A stretch of 20,051 bases of DNA from Chloroflexota bacterium (GTDB lineage Bacteria; Chloroflexota; Dehalococcoidia; Lucifugimonadales; VGZR01), in assembly GCA_027625225.1 (NCBI GenBank), contig JAQBWG010000011.1, positions 1 through 20,051 on the forward strand, read 5' to 3'. Position 1 is the first letter of the stretch, and every line of letters begins with the position of its first letter. Below are positions 1-6,940 of the stretch, piece after piece. A program made the translations under genes and the position numbers. The notes under the pieces were generated by a model, which made no database searches, was not told where the DNA came from, and saw nothing but the letters and a program-made list of their open reading frames with translations.

Positions 1-25
1 AACGGGATTTGTCCTCACGAATGCT

Positions 26-244
26 TCATTGCGCGGCTACTTCCGCAAGCACTTGAAAAACGAAGTAGCTGGCCGTGATAGTGAGAGCTGAGTAGAACAG
101 CTTTTGTTGGGTAGGCGAACCGTATATCGCATCCACTATGCCGAGGGCCGCCGATGTGATGGCCGCCAGTACTAACCAACCGACTTTGCCCTGCATAGTT
201 TGCAATTGACTCCTTCCGTCCTCTGACCCGTCCTCAACTTGCAC
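26..244 (-). CDS. Small two-helix membrane protein, unknown function
   Basis: I do not recognise a family. The 72-residue frame opens with GTG at 244 and ends in TGA. It has a polar N-terminus, then a hydrophobic segment at about residues 22-40 (GWLVLAAITSAALGIVDAI) and a second at about 50-67, so a two-pass inner-membrane protein is plausible. The start is uncertain. A GGAAGGAG element lies just before a TTG at codon 14, and an ATG at codon 17 would also keep both hydrophobic segments. The gene is divergent from the lipoprotein genes that begin at 362, and their 5' ends are close together. It could be a spurious frame. The only support is the hydrophobic pattern and the fact that nothing else occupies the region. 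Confidence 0.4.
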   Translation of the reverse strand: MQVEDGSEDGRSQLQTMQGKVGWLVLAAITSAALGIVDAIYGSPTQQKLFYSALTITASYFVFQVLAEVAAQ

Positions 245-348
245 TGCGTACTATACCAGTGGAATTGTACCCCGCCACGAATAACCAACCGCGGATACGA
301 ATTGAGGTCGTCCACCGCGGCTCAAACGACGGAAGTACTCATATCGCC

Positions 349-354
349 TATAAT
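349..354 (+). promoter_or_regulatory. TATAAT -10 box placed for a leaderless mRNA
   Basis: A perfect TATAAT ends 7 nt before the ATG at 362, so transcription would start at or next to the start codon. No Shine-Dalgarno sequence is present and I see no good -35 hexamer at 16-18 bp. This spacing is typical of leaderless transcripts and also supports choosing ATG 362 over starts further upstream. Confidence 0.5.
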
Positions 355-361
355 CTGGGGC

Positions 362-1945
362 ATGAGAGCAGCGGGAGCGAGGATATTACTGTTGGGCCTG
401 TTGGCAGGATGGGTGGTTGCGTGCGGGGATGGGTCGGAGACGCCGGGTGCGACGGCTACGCAGGAGGCGAGCGCGACGGCGACGGCGGTGGTTGTGCTTT
501 CGCCGACGAGTACGGGTGTTCCGGGGGTTACGGCGACGGCTGTTGTGTCGAGTCCTACTCCTGTTTCCACTGAAGAGGCTGGGCCAACGGCGACGACGGT
601 GGTGGTGTCCCCCACTCCTACACCGACGCGGACTCCAGGGCCTTCGCCGACGGCGACCAGAATCGTTACGGTGACGGTGTTGCCGACGGGTACGCCGGAC
701 GTTCCGATTCCTACACCAACGGTGGAGTTGCCTTCGCCGACTCCGACGGTGAGCCTGACACCCACGATAACGCCTGGTACCCCCGATCTTGAGGTTTCGT
801 CGCTCGTTCCGTCCACGTTTCAGGCACTGCGAAATGACGAGTTTACGGTCGTTGTAACCGTGAGCAATACGGGAGTCGGCACTGCTCCGGCAACGTCCGT
901 TGCAGTGTATCTGTCCCAAGACAGCGTCATCACAACCGAGGACTTGCGGATTGGGTTGGGTGCGGTTGGCCAGCTAGCTCCAGGGGCATCGGTGGAGGTG
1001 CTGGTGGAGGTCGGCATACCGTCGGCGACGGGCCTGGGGTCGTATTCGCTGGGTGCAATCGTTGACCGGTTCGATTTAATAGCGGAGTTGAGCGAGACGA
1101 ACAACACGCGGTCGGTTCCGTTCAATGTGCCTGCGGTTTTGGCGCCGACGCCGACGCCTGTTCCCTCATCTACAGTAACACCGACCCTTTCGGATCTGTA
1201 CATCGAAACGTTCAGTCCATCCGTGACCCAAGCGGGGCGAGGTGAGGCGATTACGGTTACGGTGAAGATAGGCAATCTGGGGGCGGGTGTTTCGCCCACG
1301 ACAAGACTGGCGCTGTATCTTTCTGCGGACGGCATTATTACGTTCACGGACTCGCTGCTTACCGTTGTCACGGTTGGCCCTATCAATCCGGAGGAGTCGG
1401 TAGAGATGTCCATCCCGGTGAATATTCCCCTGGCAAGCGGTCTTGGGTTCCAATACTTGGGAGGACTCGTTGACCAGCTGAATGAGGTTACGGAGCAGCG
1501 TGAGGACAACAACACGGCTTCGGTGCAGTTCTGGGTGGTCGTCCCCCCTACTCCGACGCCAACTCCCGCCCCCACTCCAATAGCAGGGCTGCCCGACCTG
1601 GTGGCGCTGGGGATTTCCTCGCCGAAATCTCAGGTGCAGCGGGGCGAGGCAATTACTTTCACGGTAACGGTGGGCAATCTGGGGACAGAACCCGCCTCCC
1701 CGTCTACCGTCGGCCTTTATCTGTCTCCGGACATTTCCATCACGGCAGCAGACCTTCTGCTGGGCACCGCTCAGGTCGTACTGCTGAACCCGCAAGTTTC
1801 CGTCCAATTGACGATAAGTGTAACCATACCTACGGCGCTGAATGCGGGGCAGTATTTCCTGGGAGGTCTCGCCGATGTCTCGAACACAGTCACCGAGGGC
1901 AGCGAAGTGAATAACACGATATTCATACTACTTACGGTGAATTGA
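362..1945 (+). CDS. Secreted lipoprotein with three CARDB domains
   Basis: This is a predicted extracytoplasmic lipoprotein of 527 residues. The N-terminus is a lipoprotein signal peptide, with a hydrophobic core (ILLLGLLAGWVVAC) and a lipobox cysteine at residue 21. A Thr/Pro/Val low-complexity linker runs to about residue 140. It is followed by three homologous units of about 115 residues, at roughly 141-257, 276-392 and 410-527, separated by PTPTP-type linkers. Each unit shows the CARDB pattern: a P/S-D-L start, V(S/G)N(T/L)G, VxLYLS, and a closing Glu-x-x-x-x-Asn-Asn. CARDB (cell-adhesion-related domain in bacteria) is an Ig-like fold, so a surface adhesive or structural role is likely, but the ligand is unknown. 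The frame is open upstream to 239, but the signal peptide fixes the start at 362. The next gene starts 7 nt downstream, suggesting an operon. Confidence 0.85.
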   Translation: MRAAGARILLLGLLAGWVVACGDGSETPGATATQEASATATAVVVLSPTSTGVPGVTATAVVSSPTPVSTEEAGPTATTVVVSPTPTPTRTPGPSPTATRIVTVTVLPTGTPDVPIPTPTVELPSPTPTVSLTPTITPGTPDLEVSSLVPSTFQALRNDEFTVVVTVSNTGVGTAPATSVAVYLSQDSVITTEDLRIGLGAVGQLAPGASVEVLVEVGIPSATGLGSYSLGAIVDRFDLIAELSETNNTRSVPFNVPAVLAPTPTPVPSSTVTPTLSDLYIETFSPSVTQAGRGEAITVTVKIGNLGAGVSPTTRLALYLSADGIITFTDSLLTVVTVGPINPEESVEMSIPVNIPLASGLGFQYLGGLVDQLNEVTEQREDNNTASVQFWVVVPPTPTPTPAPTPIAGLPDLVALGISSPKSQVQRGEAITFTVTVGNLGTEPASPSTVGLYLSPDISITAADLLLGTAQVVLLNPQVSVQLTISVTIPTALNAGQYFLGGLADVSNTVTEGSEVNNTIFILLTVN

Positions 1946-1952
1946 AGCCGGT

Positions 1953-3380
1953 ATGCAATACGGCCAGACAACGGTGCTGGGGATGGGATTGTTGCTAGGG
2001 GTTGTGGCTGCGTGCGGGGATGTGCCCGCGGCGGCTGTACCGTCGACTGCTGTGATACGGGTGGATGCGACGGGGACGGCGGTCGTTCCCACACTAACGG
2101 AGCAGTTGTTTTCAACGCCTGCGGCGACCGAGGGGACGCCGTACATTCCTCCGGCAACGGCAACGGCTGCTGGAAGCCCGGGAGCGACGCAAACGCCGAC
2201 TGCGACGGTTATTCCGACGACGACCGCGATTCCAGTACCTACGCCATCACCGACGCCGGACGTCGAGGAGTGCCGGAGGCCGTACGAGGCGGCGGTCATC
2301 AACGGGCCAACGGGGCCAGCGCCGCCTGCCGACGGGGACCGGGTGTTCCGGTCGCTGACGGTGGACCCGACGAACGCGGATGTGCTGGTGCTGGGGACGG
2401 AGCGGAACGGGTTCGTGCGGAGCGAGGATGGCGGTGTGACGTGGACACGGCACAGAGACGGGTTCCGTTCTCTCCTGGACGGGTATCCGGAGGTGTGGGA
2501 TGCGGACATTTCGCGGAGCAATCCGCAGGTGGTGATGGCGGCGACGCTGAACTCGCCGGGGCCGCCGACGGGGGGATTCGGGGAGCCGGGGTTCTACGTG
2601 AGCAGGGACGGCGGGCGGACGTGGTCGCAGAGCAACTGCGGGTTCACGACGTCACGGGCGGTGTCGGTGCGGATGGACGCATCAGACCCGGACGTTGCGG
2701 TTGTGGGCCTTGAGGGTGGGTTCCCGAGCTTCCAAGGCGATACGACGTATTATCCGGGCGGTATCTTCCGGACGGTGGACGGCGGAGAGAATTGGACGCG
2801 CATCGAGCTGGGCGACGGCGACGGTGAGAACGGGTTCTGGCATATGTATGCGTTGGCGACGGAGCCGGCGACTTTCATCACGTTCGGCAACGGGGTGGGC
2901 GACCTCGAGCTCAATCTGGGCTTCTTGCGAAGCCGGGATGCTGGCGCGACGTGGGAGTTTTTCGCTCCGGAGATGCGGCCCCGTCCGATAGCAGATTTCG
3001 CGGTGTCGGCGGATGGGACGCACTTCTATGTGAACGAACGGGACACGTACTTCGGGTGGGTGTCCACAGACAGCGGGGCGACGTGGTCTCAAAGTGCGGT
3101 ATGGCAGGTGAACGGGCCGATCGCGGTATCTCCGGCGAACCCGAAGCTGGTGGTATTTGCGTCGCCGTGGGATGTCCGGCGATCTACGGACGGGCTGGCG
3201 ACGGTCAATGCCGTATTGGAAACGCCGAGCGCGATACGGGACATCGTGTTCGCACCGTCGAATCCGAACGTGGTGTACGCGGAGTTGGACGGGTATGTGT
3301 TGTACCGAAGCGACGATGCGGGGCTGACTTGGCGGCTGGTGGCGAACATTCGAAACGATGTGCTGAACGCGCAGCCGTAG
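1953..3380 (+). CDS. Secreted lipoprotein with Asp-box (BNR/sortilin-like) beta-propeller
   Basis: This 475-residue lipoprotein has a leader much like its upstream neighbour (GLLLGVVAAC, cysteine 21) and a Thr/Ala/Pro linker to about residue 103. The rest carries Asp-box motifs (S-x-D-x-G-x-T-W) at about 157 (SEDGGVTW), 217 (SRDGGRTW), 274 (TVDGGENW), 327 (SRDAGATW), 371 (STDSGATW) and 453 (SDDAGLTW). A degenerate one lies at about 411 (STDGLATV). Seven motifs spaced 40-60 residues apart fit a seven-bladed propeller, as in sortilin/VPS10-like and YCF48-like proteins. I see no sialidase catalytic set (RIP motif), so glycosidase activity is not supported; a binding scaffold outside the membrane is more likely. 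The 7-nt spacing suggests co-transcription with the CARDB lipoprotein. Confidence 0.8.
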   Translation: MQYGQTTVLGMGLLLGVVAACGDVPAAAVPSTAVIRVDATGTAVVPTLTEQLFSTPAATEGTPYIPPATATAAGSPGATQTPTATVIPTTTAIPVPTPSPTPDVEECRRPYEAAVINGPTGPAPPADGDRVFRSLTVDPTNADVLVLGTERNGFVRSEDGGVTWTRHRDGFRSLLDGYPEVWDADISRSNPQVVMAATLNSPGPPTGGFGEPGFYVSRDGGRTWSQSNCGFTTSRAVSVRMDASDPDVAVVGLEGGFPSFQGDTTYYPGGIFRTVDGGENWTRIELGDGDGENGFWHMYALATEPATFITFGNGVGDLELNLGFLRSRDAGATWEFFAPEMRPRPIADFAVSADGTHFYVNERDTYFGWVSTDSGATWSQSAVWQVNGPIAVSPANPKLVVFASPWDVRRSTDGLATVNAVLETPSAIRDIVFAPSNPNVVYAELDGYVLYRSDDAGLTWRLVANIRNDVLNAQP

Positions 3381-3399
3381 GCGAACGCGGCACACGGAG

Positions 3400-3405
3400 T
3401 ATAAT
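3400..3405 (+). promoter_or_regulatory. TATAAT -10 box upstream of the pentapeptide lipoprotein
   Basis: A perfect TATAAT lies in the 59-nt gap after the propeller gene. Transcription would start near 3412, leaving a short 5' UTR that contains the ribosome-binding site ACAGGAGG just before ATG 3440. No convincing -35 hexamer is visible. The third lipoprotein can therefore be transcribed independently of the first two. Confidence 0.45.
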
Positions 3406-3439
3406 CGCGGCTGAACCCTAGTCAGGGACAGGAGGTTGC

Positions 3440-4036
3440 ATGCACAAGCAAGCTATAGTCATAGTCGCGCTGGTCGTAATCGCGCTGCTGGCGTTTGCCT
3501 GCGGTGGAGCGGCTTCGAGCACGGATACACAGGTGACGGTCCAGCCGACTGCCACTCGGGAAGGGATTGTGGCGGAGAACCGGACAATCAAAGAGGCGAC
3601 CACGGGTGAGGGGACGCCGGTGCATTCGGCAGGCACACCAAACGTGGAGGCATTTCCCGAGTATGTGGGCGATTGCAAAATCGAACGTAACACGAATTGC
3701 GAGGGCGCCGACCTCCGGGACGCGGAACTGGCTGGCTACCGAGCACAGGGGTTCGCTCCGCCAGTGCAGGCGGACCTCCGTGGGGCAAACCTGAGCAACG
3801 CTGACCTGACGGGGGCGACGCTGGCGAAGGCGAAGCTGGACGAGGCGAACCTCAGTGGGGCGAAGTTGGTGGGCACGAACCTGACAGAGGCGAATCTGTA
3901 CAAAGCCGACCTGCGCGGAGCCGATTTAACCAGAGCAATCCTGACGTTTTCGGATATGGAGGACGCCTTACTAGAGGGGGCGATATTCTGTGAGACAGTC
4001 ATGTCCAACGGCTCGGTGAACAATCAGGACTGTTAA
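3440..4036 (+). CDS. Pentapeptide-repeat lipoprotein
   Basis: This 198-residue protein has a signal peptide rich in Ile/Val/Leu/Ala and a lipobox (LAFAC) with the cysteine at residue 21. A polar spacer of about 65 residues follows. Tandem A(D/N)LxX pentapeptides then run from about 111 to 183, roughly 14 units such as ADLRG, ANLSN, ADLTG, ANLSG and ADLTR. An isolated ADLRD lies near residue 90. Pentapeptide repeats fold as a right-handed quadrilateral beta-helix; they usually mediate binding and have no enzymatic activity. Cysteines at about 79, 87, 184 and 198 flank the helix and could form disulfides outside the cytoplasm. A strong AGGAGG site at 3431-3436 supports the start. The gene ends just before the bidirectional terminator. 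Confidence 0.85.
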   Translation: MHKQAIVIVALVVIALLAFACGGAASSTDTQVTVQPTATREGIVAENRTIKEATTGEGTPVHSAGTPNVEAFPEYVGDCKIERNTNCEGADLRDAELAGYRAQGFAPPVQADLRGANLSNADLTGATLAKAKLDEANLSGAKLVGTNLTEANLYKADLRGADLTRAILTFSDMEDALLEGAIFCETVMSNGSVNNQDC

Positions 4037-4054
4037 TCGAGAAGCACAAAAGTA

Positions 4055-4094
4055 AAAAGTAAAAGGCCCCGGAAATCCGGGGCCTTTTACTTTT
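4055..4094. terminator. Bidirectional intrinsic terminator
   Basis: A perfect 18-bp inverted repeat has left arm AAAAGTAAAAGGCCCCGG at 4055-4072, loop AAAT, and right arm at 4077-4094. The GC-rich core is flanked by A-rich sequence on one side and T-rich on the other, so it works as a hairpin plus U-tract on both strands. It sits between the convergent pentapeptide lipoprotein and VOC genes and can serve both. Confidence 0.9.
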
Positions 4095-4114
4095 CAGGCA
4101 GGTTGCCCTAGCGA

Positions 4115-4474
4115 TTAGTGCTGGCCGTCGTCCTTGACGAGGCCAACCATGTGGCCTTCGGGGTCGGTGAAGAGCGCGAAGGTGACCATGTTGGGAATCA
4201 CCGTGGGGGGCACGACGGTCTTGCCGCCGGCTTTTTCAATCTTCTTGAGAGTAGCACCGAGGTCGTCGACCGAGGCGTAGAAGGTGACGTGTTTGGCGCC
4301 GCCCTCTCCCGCGCCGATGCCGCCATTGATACCGACGCCAGGGTCGCCAGTGTCGACGATGCTGTAGTTCATGGGGGTGTTCTCTATCTTCCAGCCGAAG
4401 ATGTTTTTGTAGAAGGCCGATAGCTTCTTTACGTCACCACCGACGATTTCCCAGTGGACTATTGGATTTGCCAT
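4115..4474 (-). CDS. VOC (glyoxalase/bleomycin-resistance) family protein
   Basis: This 119-residue single-domain protein of the vicinal-oxygen-chelate superfamily starts with HWEIVGGDVKKLSAFYKNIF, the usual first beta-alpha unit. The middle segment (KHVTFYASVDDLGATLKKIE) and the closing FTDPEGHMVGL match the second beta-alpha-beta-beta-beta module. Family members bind a divalent metal and act on small molecules as lyases, dioxygenases or antibiotic-binding proteins. The C-terminal metal ligand is not clear here, so no substrate can be named. A GAGGAG site at 4483-4488 supports ATG 4474. The gene lies 32 nt downstream of the SRPBCC gene in the same orientation and is probably the last gene of the ArsR operon. 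Confidence 0.8.
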   Translation of the reverse strand: MANPIVHWEIVGGDVKKLSAFYKNIFGWKIENTPMNYSIVDTGDPGVGINGGIGAGEGGAKHVTFYASVDDLGATLKKIEKAGGKTVVPPTVIPNMVTFALFTDPEGHMVGLVKDDGQH

Positions 4475-4506
4475 TTTTCTTTCTCCTCATTTTTTGTTTC
4501 TACTGA

Positions 4507-4974
4507 CTACATGGTGTCGCGGGAGACCCAGGGGTCGGGGCCGGGGTCGCGACCCTCGGCGGCGATGGAAAGCCGTTCGAGGAAGTGCACCCAGCCTTCG
4601 TCGTGCTGACCGCTGGTGGCTTTGACCAGGCCGGTGTGTTTAAGGCGGACGAGGGTGGCGCTGCCTTGCGGATGGAGAGTAATCTCGACGGTAGTTGAGC
4701 CGGGCGGCACGGGATGGCCGTCGCCTTCCCATCCCCAAGTGAAGACGACGCGGCTGTTGGGCGTGACCTCGACGTACTTGCCGAGAGCGACGTGCTTGGG
4801 CGTGACCTCGACTTTGTATGTGCCACCGGGCTGGGGGTCAAGGTTGGCTTTGATGCCTTTCCACTTGAGCATTTTTACGGGGTCTATGAAGAACGGGAAG
4901 ATGGTCTCGGGCCTGGCGTTTATCTTCACTTCGCACTGAATTATCTCTTCGCCTTTAACTTTGTGTATCGGCAC
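4507..4974 (-). CDS. SRPBCC/AHSA1-like (START-fold) protein, GTG start
   Basis: This protein has 155 residues. The body carries the AHSA1/SRPBCC pattern: INARPETIFPFFIDPVKMLKWKG near the N-terminus, PGGTYKVEV, RVVFTWGWEG, TTVEITLHPQG, ATLVRLKHTGL and a C-terminal helix (HDEGWVHFLERLS). The fold forms a deep hydrophobic cavity for small ligands. The frame stays open to 5139, but that extension overlaps the ArsR gene. The better start is GTG at 4974, just behind a strong GGAGGAGG-like site at 4981-4990. It overlaps the 3' end of arsR by 20 nt, which suggests translational coupling. ArsR plus AHSA1-like pairs are common in bacteria; the true ligand is unknown. Confidence 0.85.
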   Translation of the reverse strand: MPIHKVKGEEIIQCEVKINARPETIFPFFIDPVKMLKWKGIKANLDPQPGGTYKVEVTPKHVALGKYVEVTPNSRVVFTWGWEGDGHPVPPGSTTVEITLHPQGSATLVRLKHTGLVKATSGQHDEGWVHFLERLSIAAEGRDPGPDPWVSRDTM

Positions 4975-5281
4975 GTTTCTGCTCCTCCTCCGCTGCCATT
5001 TTGAGTTGCTGCAGGCTGGTGTTCCAAAAGCCGCGAAGGAACTCCCGGAGTTCAGCGAGACCTTCGGGTTCGGCGCGGTAGTACCGACGGGTGCCCTGGC
5101 GGCGTACCCGTACCAGTCCGCACTTCTCCAGGACGCCAAGGTGCTGAGAGATGGCGGGGCGGGTGACGTCGAAATGCGATGCGATGGCCCCGGCAGTTAG
5201 CTCATCGTCCAGCACAAGCTGGAGAATCTCCCGCCTGCGTGGCTCTACGATGGCGCGTAGTGTTTCGTCAATCTCAGACAT
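4955..5281 (-). CDS. ArsR-family winged-helix repressor
   Basis: This 108-residue DNA-binding protein has an N-terminal helix (IVEPRRREILQLVLDDELTAGAIA), a helix-turn-helix (SHFDVTRPAISQHLGVLEKCGLV) and a wing (VRRQGTRRYYRAEPEGL). The ArsR fold is complete. No CxC arsenic/metal site precedes the recognition helix; a lone cysteine in EKCGLV is not a known sensor. It belongs to the SdpR-like branch that accompanies AHSA1-domain genes. It starts the operon arsR-SRPBCC-VOC and overlaps the next gene. A palindrome in its own promoter suggests autorepression. The inducer is unknown; by analogy, the cognate SRPBCC protein or its ligand may be involved. Confidence 0.9.
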   Translation of the reverse strand: MSEIDETLRAIVEPRRREILQLVLDDELTAGAIASHFDVTRPAISQHLGVLEKCGLVRVRRQGTRRYYRAEPEGLAELREFLRGFWNTSLQQLKMAAEEEQKRADTQS

Positions 5282-5289
5282 GACGATAC

Positions 5290-5317
5290 GTTAGCATATG
5301 CTTACATAAAGTGTCAA
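5290..5317 (-). promoter_or_regulatory. arsR promoter with overlapping palindromic operator
   Basis: On the minus strand a perfect -35 box TTGACA lies at 5317-5312. Within the normal -10 distance, at 5305-5290, is GTAAGCATATGCTAAC. This has a perfect 10-bp palindromic core AGCATATGCT with near-symmetric flanks (mismatch at one pair). The best -10 (TAACGT after TGC) overlaps it, so a bound repressor would block RNA polymerase. The size and symmetry suit an ArsR dimer. Confidence 0.65.
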
Positions 5318-5332
5318 GGCTCAGGCGATGAG

Positions 5333-6403
5333 CTACGAAAACGTGAGGACGTCGCGCGGATTGTCGTGGAGGATGGTTCGTATCTGGTCGCCGGTGAAGC
5401 CGCGGCGCTCCATGCGGGGGACGACCATGCGAGGGACGTGGTCGTAGGACTTGCCGCCGTTGCGGGTATAGCGAAAGGTCCAGCAGACGTCGTGGGAGAT
5501 GACGATGCGGTCGAGGAAGCCTTCGTTAATGAGGAACTCAAGTCGTTCCATGCGTTGAGTGTCGGAAGAGCGCTCTATGTCTTTGGGGGCATTGGTGACG
5601 GCGTTGGAGGTGTCCTCCAGGCCGAAGGTGTCGAATTCGAGATAACATCCGGTTTGGGCCAGAGATTTCAGGAAGCCGTAGTCGAAGAAGAAGTCGAGGT
5701 GGCCGATGACGACGCGTCCGGGCGGCACGCCGGCGTCGGTGAGGATGCGGAGCAGGGTTTCGGGTGCGGTCATGTCGAAGCCGGGGTGTACGAGGATGGG
5801 TGCGCCGGTGGCGTGGTAGGCCTGCGCCGAGGCTCGGAAGGTCTTGCGCTGGTTGTCGGTGAGGGGCCAGAAGCAGCCGACCTCGCCGATGATGCCGGAG
5901 CGGACGCCGGTGTCGCCGACGCCGACGGTGACGTCGCGGACGATTTCTTCTGCCAGGCTGTCTTCGGAGCGTTCCGCGATGTCGGCCGGGTGGTAGATAG
6001 GCACGTAATAGCTGCCACCCATGACGATGTTCAAGCGGGTGGCACGGGAGATGCGGGCGAGGGCGAGGGGGTCGCGCCCGCAGCCGATGGAGGTAACGTC
6101 CACGAGGGTGCCGCCGCCTTGATGGGCGAAGGCGGAAACCTCTTCGAGGGCAGTCTGTTCGTCGTACATGTGATACGAGGCTTTGTTGAGCTTCCAGCGT
6201 TCGCTGATGGCGGCGAGGTTGTCCATGGCGATGGGCTTGTCGAGCCAGGCACGCTGGGTGGCTTCTTCGGGTGTGAAGGCGTACTTGTCCATACCCAGGA
6301 ACAGGTGCTCGTGCATGAGGGTTAAACCGAGCTTGTCCGGGTTGACGGGGCCGAGCACGGTGTTCACTTTGCCCTTCATAGACTGTCGAAAGCTTTGTGT
6401 CAT
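5333..6403 (-). CDS. Phosphotriesterase-family metal-dependent hydrolase
   Basis: This 356-residue amidohydrolase-superfamily TIM barrel carries the binuclear metal ligands. HxH is at H31/H33 in LTLMHEHLF, the bridging acid is E174 in IIGEVG, and the others are H206 (ILVHPG), H235 (VIGHLD) and D305 (VISHD). A bridging Glu in place of the carboxylated Lys of parathion hydrolase is typical of the phosphotriesterase homology proteins (PHP/PTER group). Members hydrolyse lactones and esters, and organophosphates only weakly, so the natural substrate is more likely a lactone or ester. AGGATG stands a few nucleotides before ATG 6403. An internal ATG at codon 9 lacks a site. It lies 20 nt downstream of the EamA transporter gene in the same direction, a probable operon. 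Confidence 0.88.
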   Translation of the reverse strand: MTQSFRQSMKGKVNTVLGPVNPDKLGLTLMHEHLFLGMDKYAFTPEEATQRAWLDKPIAMDNLAAISERWKLNKASYHMYDEQTALEEVSAFAHQGGGTLVDVTSIGCGRDPLALARISRATRLNIVMGGSYYVPIYHPADIAERSEDSLAEEIVRDVTVGVGDTGVRSGIIGEVGCFWPLTDNQRKTFRASAQAYHATGAPILVHPGFDMTAPETLLRILTDAGVPPGRVVIGHLDFFFDYGFLKSLAQTGCYLEFDTFGLEDTSNAVTNAPKDIERSSDTQRMERLEFLINEGFLDRIVISHDVCWTFRYTRNGGKSYDHVPRMVVPRMERRGFTGDQIRTILHDNPRDVLTFS

Positions 6404-6423
6404 ATCAGCATCCTATCCGTTTT

Positions 6424-6831
6424 TTACAAGGCGAGGAGCAGGACAGCCAGGCCGGCGAAGAAGACGCCGAGACCGGCTTTCCAGGTGAAGGGTTCTTTCA
6501 GCAGGGTAAAGCCTACAACCGCGACGAAGACCGGGTACATGGCGGCGACAGGCACGACGACGGAAGCACGGCCTTTACTCAGGGCGTAGAGGAAAACGAG
6601 GGTGCCGAGGGTGCCCAGAATGCCAGCGCCGATTCCCAGCGCAATACCCATAGGCTTGGCCTCGAACCTGAAACGCGTCCAGTAGGCGACGGCGGCGTAG
6701 ACCACGAAGTTACCGGCGCCCTGGCAGAGGAGGATGGTGGTTGTACCGGCGTAACGGCCAGCGACTTTGGCGAATACTCCCCATACCGTCCACATAGCCA
6801 GTGCAAGCAACGATGCAACGAACCAAGACAC
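6424..6831 (-). CDS. Half-size EamA/DMT-family transporter
   Basis: This small, very hydrophobic protein of 135 residues starts at GTG 6831. It has four to five membrane segments, beginning directly with SWFVASLLALAMWTVWGVFAK. It ends in the EamA hallmark region VVVPVAAMYPVFVAVVGF, then LLKEPFTWKAGLGVFFAGLAVLLLAL. Most EamA proteins have two such repeats (about 300 residues). Single-repeat forms exist and would work as dimers. The frame extends to ATG 6882, adding 17 hydrophilic residues, but the GGAGG element directly before GTG 6831 favours the short form. The substrate is unknown. Its closeness to the metallohydrolase gene suggests they may handle the same small molecule, which is inference. 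Confidence 0.78.
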   Translation of the reverse strand: MSWFVASLLALAMWTVWGVFAKVAGRYAGTTTILLCQGAGNFVVYAAVAYWTRFRFEAKPMGIALGIGAGILGTLGTLVFLYALSKGRASVVVPVAAMYPVFVAVVGFTLLKEPFTWKAGLGVFFAGLAVLLLAL

Positions 6832-6854
6832 AATAGCCTCCAACCTCCTGATTC

Positions 6855-6873
6855 GCCTGTGCGGGGCACAGGC
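6855..6873 (-). repeat. Perfect 8-bp hairpin in the leader of the EamA gene
   Basis: GCCTGTGC and GCACAGGC form a perfect inverted repeat around a 3-nt loop. It lies a few bases upstream of the AGGAGG/GGAGG stretch of the EamA gene and 68 nt after the htrA stop. No T-run follows on the minus strand, so it is not a standard terminator. It may stabilise the mRNA, pause polymerase after htrA or influence initiation. Confidence 0.45.
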
Positions 6874-6940
6874 CGGAGACATGCAAGGGTACTCTGAAAT
6901 CTACGGTGAAGGGAATAAGCTGCAGGGTAGTGCCGGTGCT

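Noticed and set aside
239..361. N-terminal extension of the CARDB lipoprotein to 239
   Set aside because: The signal peptide and lipobox start at 362, and the -10 box at 349-354 would lie inside the extended coding region.
601..780. Repeated CCGAC/CCTAC-type tracts as a possible repeat array
   Set aside because: They encode the Thr/Pro linker of the lipoprotein; periodicity follows codons and no fixed repeat-spacer pattern is present.
5366..6325. A 319-codon open frame on the + strand opposite the phosphotriesterase gene
   Set aside because: The minus strand carries all six metal ligands of the family. The + translation is an acidic Gly/Val/Asp-rich shadow caused by high GC.
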